64,000 bases of DNA from NCBI RefSeq assembly GCF_949987515.2, contig NC_082694.2:12207958-12271957 (forward strand). The letters run 5' to 3'. Made by a program: the position numbers and the translations under genes. The DNA is from Delphinus delphis. Taxonomy: Eukaryota; Chordata; Mammalia; Artiodactyla; Delphinidae. The stretch's first letter is position 1. Every line of letters begins with the position of its first letter. Below the pieces are notes generated by a model, which was not told where the DNA came from, made no database searches, and saw nothing but the letters and a program-made list of their open reading frames with translations. Below are positions 11,911 through 24,133 of the stretch, one piece after another.

Positions 11911-13583
11911 CAGGCAGCCATGAGTCCATGCATTAAGTGGACCGTTGACTAAAAGGAGATGCCCCCATGGTGTCCATGATGGGTGGGCCTCCCACTTTAA
12001 ACCTGGGTCATTTATCTCCACATCAACTCAAGAGGTTGTTCATTTGCCATCACAATCTGGAGGTCTTGGAAGAGTCCCATGAGCTGATATCCCTCCCCCA
12101 GCCCCCCCTACACACTCAAAGTATTTTCTGGCACCTTTTCAAATCATTTTCATATTCTTTTTGAGGAGTTTCATTTTCTAGGCCTGTTACTTCAGAACTC
12201 ATTCATAGGGTACATATGAAAGAAGGGCCGCTCAGCATTGACTAAGCATTTGAGTAAGTTTTTATTTTAATCGCACCATGTAGGAGGTTGCTTTACAAAT
12301 GAATGGGGAGAAAGGAGGCAATGCTTGCAAACTTCCCCCAGACAGAAGCTAAAACCTGTAAAACCGTGCTAACACAGAATTACCCTTTTCAGGTTCAGAG
12401 TGAGCTCTCTTCTCTAATATCTTTTGCAAAAAAAAAAAAAAAGACAACAAATAATCTTTTTACATTGCAGCTCTTAACAATGTCTGCTGACGCAATGAGT
12501 GGAAATGGGTGGACCACATATACAGATGGCAAATTTATCAGGATCCCATTCTGGTCTGAAATGTTTGTGCAATGGAAATGCTCATCTCAGAATCGAGCAG
12601 GGCTGGCTACTCTGCATTGAGGTACTGTTACTTTGCATTGCCCTGAGCTGCTCAATTCCATATGCAAAATCATTTTCAAAGAGATTGGGCCGTGACTGGA
12701 TTTATGATGGGCTGTAGGCAGCATGGTCCTGGGAAGGACTGGGCAGAGTCAGAAAGCGCTGTTAACGTGTGCTCTCGGTCCCCCAGCTTGTAGACTGAGT
12801 CCTTCCCAGAGGGCAGTGCCCTGTAGAGCTGCAGCTGAGCACATGGTGGTGTATGGACGATGCGGAGACTCCACTGGGGAGGATGGGGGCAGTCATGCTA
12901 GAGTTGAGTTAACTCCTTACTGCTCTCCTCGTCTAAGTGAGTACTTGCCGTGCATTTTGTAGCCCCAGGACATGGCCCCTAGCTCTCTTTTCCATGAGAT
13001 GGGACCCCTGAGCCTCTCACAATGATGGGGCAGGCTCCGGAGTCTGCTGGCCCCTCCCTGGGCTATGCACAGCAGGGGACTCCGTCTCTCCCAATAGAAG
13101 ACTTACCCATCACCCTGCAATAACTTCAATATCCATCTTTCTCTCTCCCAGACTTCCCTGGCCACAGGGACACAAGGCCCCCACGTTCCCAGCTAATGGT
13201 CATTTCTCTGGCTGTGGTCTGATGGCCGGGGCCGTCCTGATACTTCCCAGGCAATTCCTGTACCAAAGGGTCTGCCCAGGCTCCTCCCAGTAGCTTCTTC
13301 TTAGAACAAAGGAGGGGTTTTATCCCCACCCTTCTCTCCTCCTTTCTCCTGCAGACCTGGCTGCCCCTTTTCTCTGAGTTTCTACAGGTGGCCAAGCCAG
13401 GGACAGCACAGGTGAGGGCCATGCTGTGGAGCTGGGGGTGGCGGGAGGCACTGCTGTCCTGTCCCAGAGCCTTATGGGGAAGTGAGGTGGGGTGGGCCCC
13501 AGCCCAGAGAGAGCAGCCTCTTGTGGAGGAATCCTCCTAGGAGCATTTACTCCCGTTTGAACATCCTGAGCCCTTCTCTATTA
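11911..13583. other. Mostly unique sequence, no gene recognised
   Basis: Contains a run of A at about 12429-12443 that could be the tail of an old retroposon, but I could not find a body or TSD. Open frames at 12303-12620 (+) and 13126-13422 (-) show no known domain. Confidence 0.4.
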
Positions 13584-13955
13584 TGTGGACTGGACTTGTG
13601 TGTCCTCACAAAGTTCATATGTTAAAGCCTTAATCCCCAATGTGGTATTTGGAGGTGGAGCCTTTGGAAGGAATTGGGTTTAGATGAGGTCATGAGGGTG
13701 GAGCCCCCATGATGGGATTAGTGCCCTTATAAAAACAGGAAGAGACCAAGAGGTCCCCCTCTCTCTCTGCCCTGGGAGAATACAAGAAGGTGGCTGTGTG
13801 CAAACCAGGAAAAGAGCTCTCACCAGACACCAAACCCTGCCACCACCTGATCTGGAGCTTCCCAGCCTCCAGAACTGTGAGAAATTAATGCCCTCCATTG
13901 TTTAACGCACCCAGTCAATGCTTTTTGGTTAGCGCAGCCCAAGCAGATTAAGATG
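13584..13955 (+). repeat. MLT1-type (ERVL-MaLR) LTR
   Basis: Motifs in MLT1 order: 'tgtggactggacttgtgtg', 'ttcatatgttaaagcctta', 'atttggaggtggagccttt', 'gatgaggtcatgagggtgg' and 'atgggattagtgccctta'. It ends with 'agaactgtgagaaattaatg' and an A-rich terminus. Confidence 0.88.
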
Positions 13956-16807
13956 TTGAACGCATCCCCACGGCCCCTGGCGGATGGCTGTCACTCAGGC
14001 ATATGGAGCAGATTGAGGGTGGCTGTGCTGCCCTCTGCCCAGGTGACTGTGCTGCAGAACAGGACCAGCGGCTGGCAGTGGACAGATGCTTGACCACCTT
14101 GTATTGAGATTTCCCACTGACCTCCTCCTTGTTTTCTAGGAAAGCCCAAGTTCCACAGCAGAACTCAGTCCTTCTTCCTTTATTTTTTTTTAATTAGCTG
14201 TTTTTTAAAATTGCAAAAATTGTAGATATTCAGCAGCTACCAAGGTGTACAGGTGAAAGGTCAGAATCCCTTCACCTTCCTCAAATCCCGTGTCCCACGT
14301 GGGCCCACGGCCAGTGGGGTACTGGCGCAGCCTCCCAGTCCTTCTCTGTGCGCATCTGGTGGGTGGAGCTGAGGCTGGAGGCATGGAGATGGGGTCTGGG
14401 AACGGATGCACTGACCCCTCTCTTGAAGAAACTGACGAGGAGAGGCTGCTGCCCCACGGGGTGTTCATCCAGCTGCAGCTGTCAGGAAATGATCTGCCCT
14501 GGGAGCTCTGGGAGCTTTGACCCTAAGGATGCAGGGTGAGACGTCCTAGATGCGGAAGGAGCTGCAGAAGCCCTCGTGTCGTGCTGGAGTGATTTTCCTT
14601 CACATTGACTACAAGGTAAAGCGCTGGGGCTATTTATGGACCTTTAATGCTACTTTTATTTTCAGCATCGTCTCAGAAATGTCTTAGGATGCTTGCTCTG
14701 AAGGTAGCAGCCCAGTATCTCCTGAGGTTTAGGGGTCTTCTTCAGGGCATCTTACCTCATCTAACTTTCATCTCAAAATGACTGACTGTGGGTGTATTTT
14801 TATTTAACACTAGCACCAAGATCATCCCTTGAATAATTAGATGATCTTGCTTCAGAATACGCCATTTGTTTTAAAGATTAAAACACAGCCAGAGTGAAAA
14901 CGACACAATAATTAGCAAAAGCGCAAAGGTCACAAAGCACACGAACAGCGTGGTTCACACCAGAAAGCTGAGGCCAGCGGGATCTCTGCCTGCCTGCCCA
15001 CCACGGAAACAGAAAACAATCCACTCACACCCACACTCCCACGTCTTTAAAATGTAATCTTTGTTTTGCAACTAGGGAAACTTTGTATTATTTCAAAAGT
15101 TTCAAATCCCCACATTCCTGTTCAGGCCAAGTTGACCACACTGGTTAGGTAGGAGCTGCACTGCCGGATCTCCAACAGCCGGCTGTGTGGCCCCTCACCA
15201 ACCAAAAGGCCAGCAAGTAAGAGGTGTCCACTGGGGTCCCCCAGTCTCGCTCCAAAAGGCTGCCCCGGCTGCCAGGCCTCGGCATGTCTGGGCAAACCAG
15301 GACGCCCGACCCACTCAGGCCAGTGTGGTGGGACTGCCTTGAATGGGATGCGGGGGTGTTAGGGAGACAGCTGCGCCCCCCCCAGAAGTGGAGCAGTGTC
15401 CCCAGCATGCTGCTCCCTCAGACCCAGCCCATTTGGAATATGGCTTGATAGAGAGGCCCTGCTCCAGGGAGCTCACAGCCGTGAAGCCTTCCTGTCTGCA
15501 GGCAGGTGGCCCTGGGGAGCCTCACCCTCACTACGGGGCTCAGCTCCCCACATCCCTGCATCCTTGCCCACCCCAGGCACTCTGCAGGGTGAGCATTGCT
15601 CCCTGCTGGCTCTGCACCTGCCACCCGACAAGTTTAGCTCTGGACACGAAAGGCATTTTGTTTAGAGACGATCTGTCACCACCACGCTGGGCGATAAACC
15701 AGTGCCCACAGCTCTCCTCATTGCTTCGCAAGCCTAGCCTTATACCCGCGGGCAAAAGCTTCAGGGTGGACCCCTCCCTCTCCTCGCACCTTCCCCACCA
15801 CTTTCCAAAAGCACTACGCTTTGGACTCTCTCTTGGTTCCTGTGCTACATGCTATGGAGGCTTTAAATCTTTCTCTTTGTTTAATGTTCTCATCTTTGTT
15901 TGCATCTTTCCACTAAAACTTTCTGCAAACAGCTGCCCACCACGAGGAAGTGTGTGCCGTGGGTACCACGTCGGGGGACAGCACTCCAGGCCCACCACAC
16001 CAGGCTGGCTGGGAGCAGGCCCCTGGCGGCAGCCCGGCCACTCCCACTGTGTGAGACACGTGTGTGGATCAAATCCCAGGAGGCACGAGAAACTGCCTCA
16101 GGCTGAGGCCAGGGGTGCGTCTGCATGACAGAGACCTGTTGACAGCTCTGGGCGGAGCACAGGACCTGCAGGAGCTCGCATTTTGATTTAGGTTGCCGAA
16201 GCCTGGGGTGGGATGGCGATGGTTATGCTGGCGGAGGGGCATGGGAGAGGCCAGAGGAGAGAGGAGAGAGGTAGGCATGGGGACCAGAGAGAAGGGGGTG
16301 GGAGTGGGAGGTTTCTGAAGAAAACACTTGACAACTAGAGCCAGCAGGGTGTCCAGGAAACAGCTGCTGAGGGGGAGACGTGGGCAGCCAAGGGTCACTC
16401 CACAGGTGAGGTGATTTATACCGTCCTGGGGAGGTCCTTGGCAGGATCTGCGTTTGGGCAGTGAACAGTCCATCACAGCCATCCAGCACGGGGATCTGTC
16501 CCTGTGCTGAAAACTGGACGTGGACACCAGAACGTTTCCTTTTTCATCATGGCCACTACAACTTAGGCCCTTAACAGCATAAGTTTCACCCTTTAGAATC
16601 ATTCTGATAAAACCTATTCTAACCACAGCATCAGCGTCATACGGCTCACGTGGTGTATGAAAACCTACTGCAATCCTCCCCCTAAACTTGCACGATGTAT
16701 CCTTTTATCTGGCAGTACCATGTTATCACATAGTTTTTATACCATCATGATCTCTCCGCACCAATGAATAAATGAAAAGAAATATTATGCATCAACACTT
16801 CCTTTAA
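13956..16807. other. Unique sequence with a 261-codon open frame, gene not supported
   Basis: The longest open frame in the window lies at 15343-16128 (+). It starts with Met-Gly-Cys-Gly-Gly and is rich in Pro, Ser, Cys and His. I recognise no domain, signal peptide or membrane segment. Opposite-strand frames cover the same DNA (15145-15408, 15418-15624, 15540-15755, 15890-16126), as expected for GC-rich sequence poor in stop codons. The rest of the stretch holds nothing I can name. Confidence 0.35.
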
Positions 16808-16823
16808 AAGTTTTGCTATTGAA

Positions 16824-17088
16824 ATTGATGGTTACCAGGGGATAAGGGGGGAAGGGATAAACTGGGAGATTGGGATGGACATACACACTACTGTATATAA
16901 AATAGATCTAATAAGAACCTACTGTAGAGCACGGGGAACTCTACTCAATACTCTGTAATGGCCTATATGGGAAAAGCAGCTCAAACAAGAGTGGTTAGAT
17001 GTACATGTATTAACATTCACTTTGCTGTACAGCAGAAACTGACACAACAGTGTAAATCAACTATACTCCAATAAAAAAACTTTTTTTT
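16824..17088 (+). mobile_element. 5'-truncated L1 3' end
   Basis: Carries the cetartiodactyl L1 3' UTR: 'gatggttaccaggggataag', 'tatataaaatagatctaata', 'ggggaactctactcaatact', 'ctttgctgtacagcagaaac', 'tatactccaataaaaaaac'. A 16-bp TSD with two differences flanks it (16808-16823 and 17089-17104, AAGTTTTGYTAYTGAA). Confidence 0.88.
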
Positions 17089-17104
17089 AAGTTTTGTTAC
17101 TGAA

Positions 17105-17810
17105 CTTTGAAGGAATCATTGCAAATGATGGTGTCTCTTGGGGGCCCCAGGGAATCTTCTGCATCCCAGGGAGGACTTCCCTGGGAAATGCTCCCTAGCG
17201 AGCCCTGCCCAGCTGGAGGCACTGCCTTCAAGAGAACTGTCTCTCCAGGAGCTCAGTGCCTGGGCCTCGCGACCTGCCCAGGACATTTAACTTCCTGCCA
17301 GGAAGTTGCAGTGAGCAGTGCTGCAGGAGATGCTCCGGAGAAGGGGGGGTGTGGGGGGAGAAATAGGAATGGGACCAGCTGGAGAGGGAGGGAGGGAGGA
17401 CAGAAGGGGCTGTGGGAAAGGGAGGAGCTCCGGTGACAGCACAGCAGGCGTCAAGGGACCAGTGGACAAGCCCCCCCCTTGGGGCTCTGGACACAGTACA
17501 AGGCGACTCACAACACCAGAGGGACCCTCAGAGATGCCTGGCCTGACCACCCCGCCTCTGCCTGCTCCCTTGCCTGGGAGTATCTTTTCCTTCTTGCCAT
17601 CTGATAGTATTTCATGATTATTCATTTCTTATCTGTTTCCACTACTAGAATCTAAGTTCTGTGGCGGCAGAGTTTTATACACTCACGCAGACAAACACCG
17701 CATTATTCATCACCATGGCCATCATTTCACCGTCCTGGGAAACCTGTGGGTATATGTGATTGTGCTGGCTTTACAGAGGAGGAAGCTGAGACACACACAC
17801 AAAAAGAAAA
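17105..17810. other. Unique GC-rich sequence, no gene recognised
   Basis: Overlapping frames on both strands around 17107-17625, rich in Gly, Arg and Pro, look like composition effects. An L2/MIR-like motif ('tatttcatgattattcattt') near 17610 is too short to call. Confidence 0.35.
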
Positions 17811-17821
17811 AGCAGAGCTGG

Positions 17822-18033
17822 GGGCTTCCCTGGTGGCACAGTGGTTGAGAGTCCACCTGCCGATGCGGGGGACACGGGTTCGTGCCCTGGTCCGGGAGGA
17901 TCCCACATGCAGTGGGGCGGCTGGGCCCGTGAGCCATGGCCGCTGAGCCTGCGCGTCCGGAGCCTGTGCTCCGCAACGGGAGAGGCCACAACAGTGAGAG
18001 GCCCGCGTATTGCAAAAAAAAAAAAAAAAAAAA
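17822..18033 (+). mobile_element. CHR-2-like SINE (GC-rich cetacean subfamily)
   Basis: Head 'gggcttccctggtggcacag', B-box-like 'gggttcgtgccc', the CHR-2 body 'ggctgggcccgtgagccatg' and 'caacgggagaggccacaaca', then an A tail of about 20 bases. Its TSD AGCAGAGCTGG lies at 17811-17821 and again right after the tail. The near-consensus sequence and long clean tail suggest a fairly recent insertion, so presence/absence may be informative among cetaceans. Confidence 0.95.
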
Positions 18034-18045
18034 AAGCAGAGCTGG

Positions 18046-19834
18046 GAGGCACGCCCAGGGCTGTCGTGTGGTTTCACAGCCCCGCTGCTTCTCCTCCAGG
18101 GAGGACCCTGCTCGCTGTTAGCAGCCGCCCAGAGGGAGTGGGGCCTGAGCTGGGCAGCCAGCAGCCGAACACCCCCCGGCTCCGGGGACCACCCAGCTCT
18201 AGGGACCGGAACTGGGAAGAGACGGGCAGCCATATACCATCATATAGTAGAGCATCCTCACTGTATGGATATAAGTGATGGAAATAACCTCGAGACAGAT
18301 GATAGTAAACTATAGGAAAATCATTAGAAGTGGTAAGTTTTGAGTTCATGACCATCTACTACCTTTGCTTTGGGTATAATTTATTTAATTGAAGACTTAA
18401 ATAATTTTTAATAATGGCTGTGGGTAACAACCAGCTCACCAAATTCCTGAAGATCTCCCAGTTGGCTCTGGTGAGCTAGCTGGCAGCTGCACACATCTGT
18501 CTGCTGAGGACGGAGGAGGAGCGGGGGCCCAGGGGGGCCGCCGGGGGCTCTGCCACGCCCACACTTCCGGCACGTGGGTCCCACAGGGCTCAGCGCTCAG
18601 GGGCTCCCAGCAGCAAGCCGGCGCCGAGAGAGGGGCGGGAATCGCGTGCGCTGTGCATCCCAGCGGATGGCTGCCGTTCCCACGTACGCTGGGGGAAGGG
18701 AAACACACTGGCCAGCTGGGGCTCCTCGGGAGTTTCAGGGATGTTGCTACAACGGGCCACGAAAGAAACCGACTGTGGGAATGTGCTAGAAGGGCAGCAG
18801 CCGGAGCACAGGAGCGGGGGGGAGGGGGGACCGTAGAACCTCCTGGAAAGACCCGGAAAGAGGCGGTAACGCTGGTCCCACCACCTCCCAGAGCCACCGA
18901 CTGGATTCCTAGCCCTGAGCAAGGGACTCACGTGGAATTTCTAAAGGCTGGAAATGTTGGGTCGTGGAGAGGGAGGTACGGAAGAAAGGTGGCCGCAGTG
19001 GACCCTGACTCCCCACTTGCGTGGCTCTGAACTGTGCCCCGCAACTCTCCACCTTGGTGAAGCAGGAACACTGGGACCCCCCCCCCAGCTCCGCACTGCC
19101 CAGCACCGTTCCTCCCGCACCTGCTGGCAAGCCGGGCCGTAAGTTGCCCAGGTCTCAGGCCAATATCCCCACGACAAGACTGACAGAAGCGTCAGGGAAA
19201 GATGACTCCAGAGAGGTGGGGGCTGATTCTAGCCTGGCCTTGGCCTTGGGCCACTGTGAGACTCATGGACCCAGGAGCGGGGACCCGGTCCAGATTATCT
19301 CGGAGAATCAGCGAACCTCAAATGCTCACAGCTGCAACCAGCAGAGAAGGTGAGGGCAGTGACTAAGACGAGCAAATGCGTGGCCTTGAGAAATGGGAGG
19401 CTTGCCAGATGAAATACACAATGCCCAGTTCAATGTGAATTCCAGATAAACAACAAATGATTCTTAGTATAAGCTATCCCAAATACTGCACAGGACATAT
19501 TTATACCCCAAATTATTCATTGCTTATCCGGTATTTACATTTCACTGGATGTCCAGTTTGTCTCTTGCTAAATCCGGCAACCCAAGAAACAGGTCTAATG
19601 CATCCCCTTACAGGGGCCATAACCATACCCTCCCCTCAAAGGCAAGACAAAGCTTTCACACGCAGTCGGCCTCGTGGGCTGTGTGACACCCCACACGTCC
19701 CTAGACCCACAGTTCATTTCGTGGCTCAGGACAGGTGACCGGGACGACCAACGTCAATGTGAAGTTGTGGCACAAGTTTCTGCACCCGTGCCAGAGGCCT
19801 ACGTTCAACTGTCCCTCAGCCTGTGAGTCTGGAA
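18046..19834. other. GC-rich unique sequence, includes CpG-dense core
   Basis: No gene recognised. The core at 18511-18690 is CpG-dense and listed separately. Overlapping frames on both strands from 18074 to 19353 fit GC-rich sequence rather than coding exons: no reading frame is favoured and no domain is seen. Confidence 0.35.
18511..18690. promoter_or_regulatory. CpG-dense segment, candidate small CpG island
   Basis: I count 19 CpG dinucleotides in 180 bp, in sequence of roughly 70% GC, while flanking DNA has few. Such clusters usually mark unmethylated promoters or enhancers, but no first exon or splice donor could be tied to it. It could also be a residue of a GC-rich repeat. Confidence 0.35.
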
Positions 19835-19890
19835 TGATTGCCATCATCCCCATTTTACAGACCAGAAAACTGGGCTCCAAGGGCCAAACC
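19835..19890 (-). repeat. MIR fragment (antisense)
   Basis: 'atgattgccatcatcccca' followed by 'ttttacagaccagaaaactg' is the most conserved part of MIR in reverse orientation. Confidence 0.55.
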
Positions 19891-19903
19891 AAGAGGAGAT
19901 TTA

Positions 19904-20574
<671 letters not shown>

Positions 20575-21300
20575 TCAATAGAAATGGACTAGAGGCCAGA
20601 CAAAAAATTCAAGCAAGGCTTTACTGGGGCCCCTGATGCAGCACCGGGTGTTGGGTGGGGGTGGGGGGTGGGGAAGCGAGAACAAACAACAGGTTCCCTT
20701 GCTTGTTCGCTGGCTGAGGTGGGGCGAGCTTGTTCCTTGTATGGGGTGAGGGTAGGGGCGTGTCCAGGGGTTGGGCCGGAGGGGTGGCTTAGGTGTTTTG
20801 CCCACCCCTTAGGTGGTGTCGAGTGCAGGGGGGCATGCGCAGTACCCTGCTTTAGCTCCCAACGCCATGTTTTTGCTCCTGCTCTTCAGAAGTGGTAGCT
20901 GAGGTTTTGTTTGTTGTTGTTTTTGTCTTTTGTGTCTTTTGGTCCAGAATTTGCCCCAATTGTGCCTGCACACAGTTATTTTTAATCCCACATAGTTTCT
21001 TTGTATTTTGTAGCTCGAGGAGAGGTGTGTCCAGGTGCAAGTTTTGCAGCACTGCCGCAAAAGGTCCCAGGTCCCAGACCTGTCTCACTACCTGCTTCTA
21101 CCAGGTGGGGGATTGGGTAGAAGGTCAATCCCCCAGCAGGGGAATCAGAGCGTCATCACATGCTTCCACCTACAGGACGTGGGAATGTGTAGAAGATTAT
21201 CTCCCCTCTTATCCTGGAACGGGAGACAGTTTTTTTGTTGGTGTTTGACTGATACAGAGCTGGTAATATGAAAAGGTTTTCTATTCTGCTAGGCTGCCGT
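20575..21300 (-). mobile_element. LTR-like retroelement (antisense)
   Basis: On the minus strand the sequence runs AGTAAAGCCTTGCTTGAAT and then 'gtctggcctctagtcc'. This has the look of a retroviral R/U5 with a variant poly(A) signal. Upstream of it (higher coordinates) is a C-rich, U3-like region. I could not fix the right-hand border; clean TG...CA ends and a TSD were not found. Frames at 20575-20805 (-) and 20892-21248 (+) are not genes. Confidence 0.5.
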
Positions 21301-21620
21301 CTTCCCAGTCTTTTGACTCGAAGAAGCAGGTTTTACTTAGCTTTTTTTGTTTGTATCTATTTGTGGTTCTGAGTTACAAACTTTTCCAACAGTTTGTGCT
21401 ATTTAGGAGGCAAAAGAAATTAAATTCAAAACTCAAACAGACAATTCCCCACCATGTTATTACTCAAGTCTTGATGTCCCTAGACAGTTCATCTTCTTCT
21501 TTCCCCCTTTCAGAGCCTTCCTATGTTTGCTGTGTTATGTCCAGAGGTTTTTTTTAGTTGTAAGTGGAAGGACCTAGAAAGAATGCAGCTACTCCGTTTT
21601 GACCGGAACTAAGAACCCAA
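21301..21620 (-). repeat. L1-like 3' end (antisense), uncertain
   Basis: 'tatgtccagaggtttttttt', 'agttgtaagtggaaggacct' and 'gaatgcagctactccgtttt' resemble an L1 3' UTR in reverse. Borders with the LTR-like element are unclear. Confidence 0.4.
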
Positions 21621-22660
21621 ATATACATTTCTTAAAAGCCAGCAAATGTTGAAGTTGAAAAGGAAAAAAATATTGCCCACAGACTAATTTTCTTATATCT
21701 AAAATATCATAGGTAGAATCAGTTTCAGCATAGCTTGTGACATCTCCAAATTCTGAATTCTCATAACGAGTTTGAAATCATTCCATCCAGGAATGCACGG
21801 GTGAGCCACTAATCTCTTTTCTTCTTCTGTGGTAAGAAGTTCTCTTGTTCGTGACTAATTTCGCATTTGGTTACAGACTTTCCTTTTCGTTTCTCTGTAA
21901 TATTTCCTCCTCCCAGTGCGACCTCGTGGAAGTTCCCTTCAGTGCCCATTCACTGGGATTCTCAGGAGGAATATGGGGCAGGGGCTCTGAATTTCTAGGT
22001 GGTCTTCTGTGACCTGGTTCTGCTGTTAGATCAGAACCACAAGTAAGTGTGGAATAATGGTCGTTTTTCTTCAGCTCCTTTTCTGGAAGAAGCACAGTAT
22101 CTGCCTTTTGTTGGAGGTGAGATGCACTATCTCCTGACTGAAATTAGAAACTTGCATCGCTGTCTGTTGTTTTTCTAAGTCACTTTTGTTTATATTTTGT
22201 ACTCAGAAACATCAAGAATGGATCCTGTTTATCAGTTTGTGGAGATAACTGTGTGCTCTTCTCCTTTGTACCGTTTATTTCAGCTGGATTCAACATGCGA
22301 CACTTATTACTCGAAGGTATGCAGTGATTCTGAAATAAACACAGGCTTTTGCTCAGTTTCTGGGCTTTTTTATGTTGAAAGACTTGCTCTGTCACCATAC
22401 TACGTGATTTTCCCCGAATGCCTTCTGAGAAGCGTGTCATAATTGTAGCTGTTCCTGTGGTTCAATCTCTCTTGAAAAAAAAAAAAAATGTTCTCCAATA
22501 ATGGACAGAAAATACCTTATGCTGCATTTATTCATTTTTCTTATGTGCATTTCTTTCTTATTCCACAAGGTGGAATGACTTGATTATGATAAGCTGCTCC
22601 ATTCTAAGTGTCACTGTTGCCATTTGAGGGGGTCGCGGCTTAACGTGGAACCTTAAAAAG
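21621..22660. other. Unique AT-rich sequence, no gene recognised
   Basis: No repeat named with confidence. A frame at 22197-22442 (+) starts Met-Tyr-Ser-Glu and has no known domain. Confidence 0.4.
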
Positions 22661-22804
22661 AAAACGTACAAACGTGATACAAATGAACGTATATCCAAAA
22701 CAGAAATAGAAACGTACAAACGTGATACAAATGAACGTACATCCAAAACAGAAATAGAAACGTACAAACGTGATACAAATGAACGTATATCCAAAACAGA
22801 AATA
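22661..22804 (+). repeat. 3 x 48-bp tandem array inside an L1 3' end
   Basis: Three units start at 22661, 22709 and 22757, each exactly 48 bp, differing at two or three positions. Each unit begins with a variant of 'gaaacgtacaaacgtgata' and ends 'ccaaaacagaaata', which is L1 3' UTR sequence. As 48 is a multiple of three, the minus-strand open frame over it (22558-22914) shows a repeated Ser-Val-Leu-Asp peptide, which is only a by-product. Confidence 0.92.
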
Positions 22805-23075
22805 GACCCACAGACATAGAAAACAAACTTGTGGTTACCAGAGGGGAAGGGGAGGGGATAAATGAGGAGTTTGGGATTTAACAGATACACACTATTACAT
22901 ATAGAATGAACCACAAGGTCCTAATGTATAGCATAGGGAGCTACATTTGATATCTTGTGATAAGCCATAACGGAAAAGAATATGAAAAAGAATGTATATA
23001 TGTATAACTGAATCCCTTTGCTGTACAGCAGAAATTAACACAACATAGTAAATGAACTACAGTAAAAAAAAAAAA
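22805..23075 (+). mobile_element. 5'-truncated L1 3' end
   Basis: Continues from the tandem array: 'aacttgtggttaccagaggg', 'gtatagcatagggagctaca', 'ctttgctgtacagcagaaat' and an A tail at about 23063-23074. A TSD was not found with certainty. Confidence 0.85.
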
Positions 23076-23653
23076 TCGTGTTCCTGCAAGCAAGAGCAAC
23101 CATTTCCTTTTGTTCTCTTCTTTCACATGGGGTTGAATTTATGGTACTGCCATCTTTATCACCATTTGTTTGGCTTAAGTTGAGTCTGCTCTGGGTGCTG
23201 GATCATTGCTGGTGTGGATCAGAAAAAGTACAGAGCGCCAGAAGAGAAGAACTTACAACAAGCACTTACTCAGCGGACGCTGCGGTGCCTCTGAAGCTGG
23301 CCCATGCTGGCTCCTTTTCCAAAAGACGTTTTGAGTTTACAGCGTGTTTTCTGTGCACTGACTCTGTTCCCCACAGCTCTTCTCGAACGGTTTGACTTCT
23401 TCAGTAAATACAACCCTCTGTGGTTGTTGCTATTGTTGTTCGAGAGGGTATCTAATCTGTGGTCCTTGAGAGCTTTTTCAACTAGAAATGTTCCTCTGTT
23501 TGCACACAGCTGGGTCTGGAGCCTTAAATGAATGTCCCGCAAGTCTGAGATGAGAGGTACATTGGCTTCAGTTGTACATGCTGATTATGGACTTGGTACA
23601 AGAGAAATCTGGCCCAAGGTTTATGCCAATTTCGCCTCCTTTTTATTTGAAAT
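23076..23653. other. Unique sequence, no gene recognised
   Basis: A good acceptor-like pyrimidine tract and AG occur near 23378 ('ctgttccccacag'), but no matching donor or coding sequence follows, so no exon is called. Confidence 0.35.
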
Positions 23654-23667
23654 AAGATCACTGATAC

Positions 23668-24004
23668 TGGGCTTCCCTGGTGGCACAGTGGTTACGAATC
23701 CGCCTGCCAACGCAGGGGACACAGGTTTGAGCCCTGTTCAATCCCACATGCTGCAGAGCAACTAAGCCCGTGAGCCACAGCTACCGAGCCTGTGCTGTAT
23801 AGCCCGTGAGCCACAACTACTGAAACCCGCGAGCCTAGAGCCTGTGCTCCATAAAAAGAGAAGCCACCGCAATGAGAAGCCTGCGCACCACAACAAAGAG
23901 TAGCCCCCGCTCTCTGCAACTAGAGAAAGCCCACTTGCAGCAACAAACACCCAATGTGGCCAAAAATAAATAATAAAATAAAATAAATAAATTTATTATT
24001 TAAA
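23668..24004 (+). mobile_element. Long CHR-type SINE
   Basis: Head 'gggcttccctggtggcacag', a body with repeated 'gagccacaactac' phrases and 'agagaagccaccgcaatgag', and an AT-rich tail. A 14-bp TSD with one difference flanks it (AAGATCACYGATAC at 23654-23667 and 24005-24018). Confidence 0.92.
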
Positions 24005-24018
24005 AAGATCACCGATAC

Positions 24019-24082
24019 CTTTTTTTAAATTGGAGTATAGTTGATTTACAACACTGTATTTGTTTCAGGTGTGCAGCAAAGT

Positions 24083-24133
<51 letters not shown>

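Noticed and set aside
13584..13955. Thought first to be part of a protein-coding 3' region because of 'gagaaattaatgccc'
   Set aside because: The whole stretch matches MLT1 LTR motifs in order.
17727..18278. Overlapping 90-168 codon frames around a poly(A) tract
   Set aside because: They lie in a CHR SINE that is open on both strands.
22661..22804. CRISPR-like regular repeats
   Set aside because: The units are contiguous tandem copies without unique spacers and consist of L1 3' UTR sequence in a mammalian genome.
23360..23420. Splice acceptor and exon
   Set aside because: The pyrimidine tract and CAG are good, but there is no conserved coding sequence or donor to pair with them.
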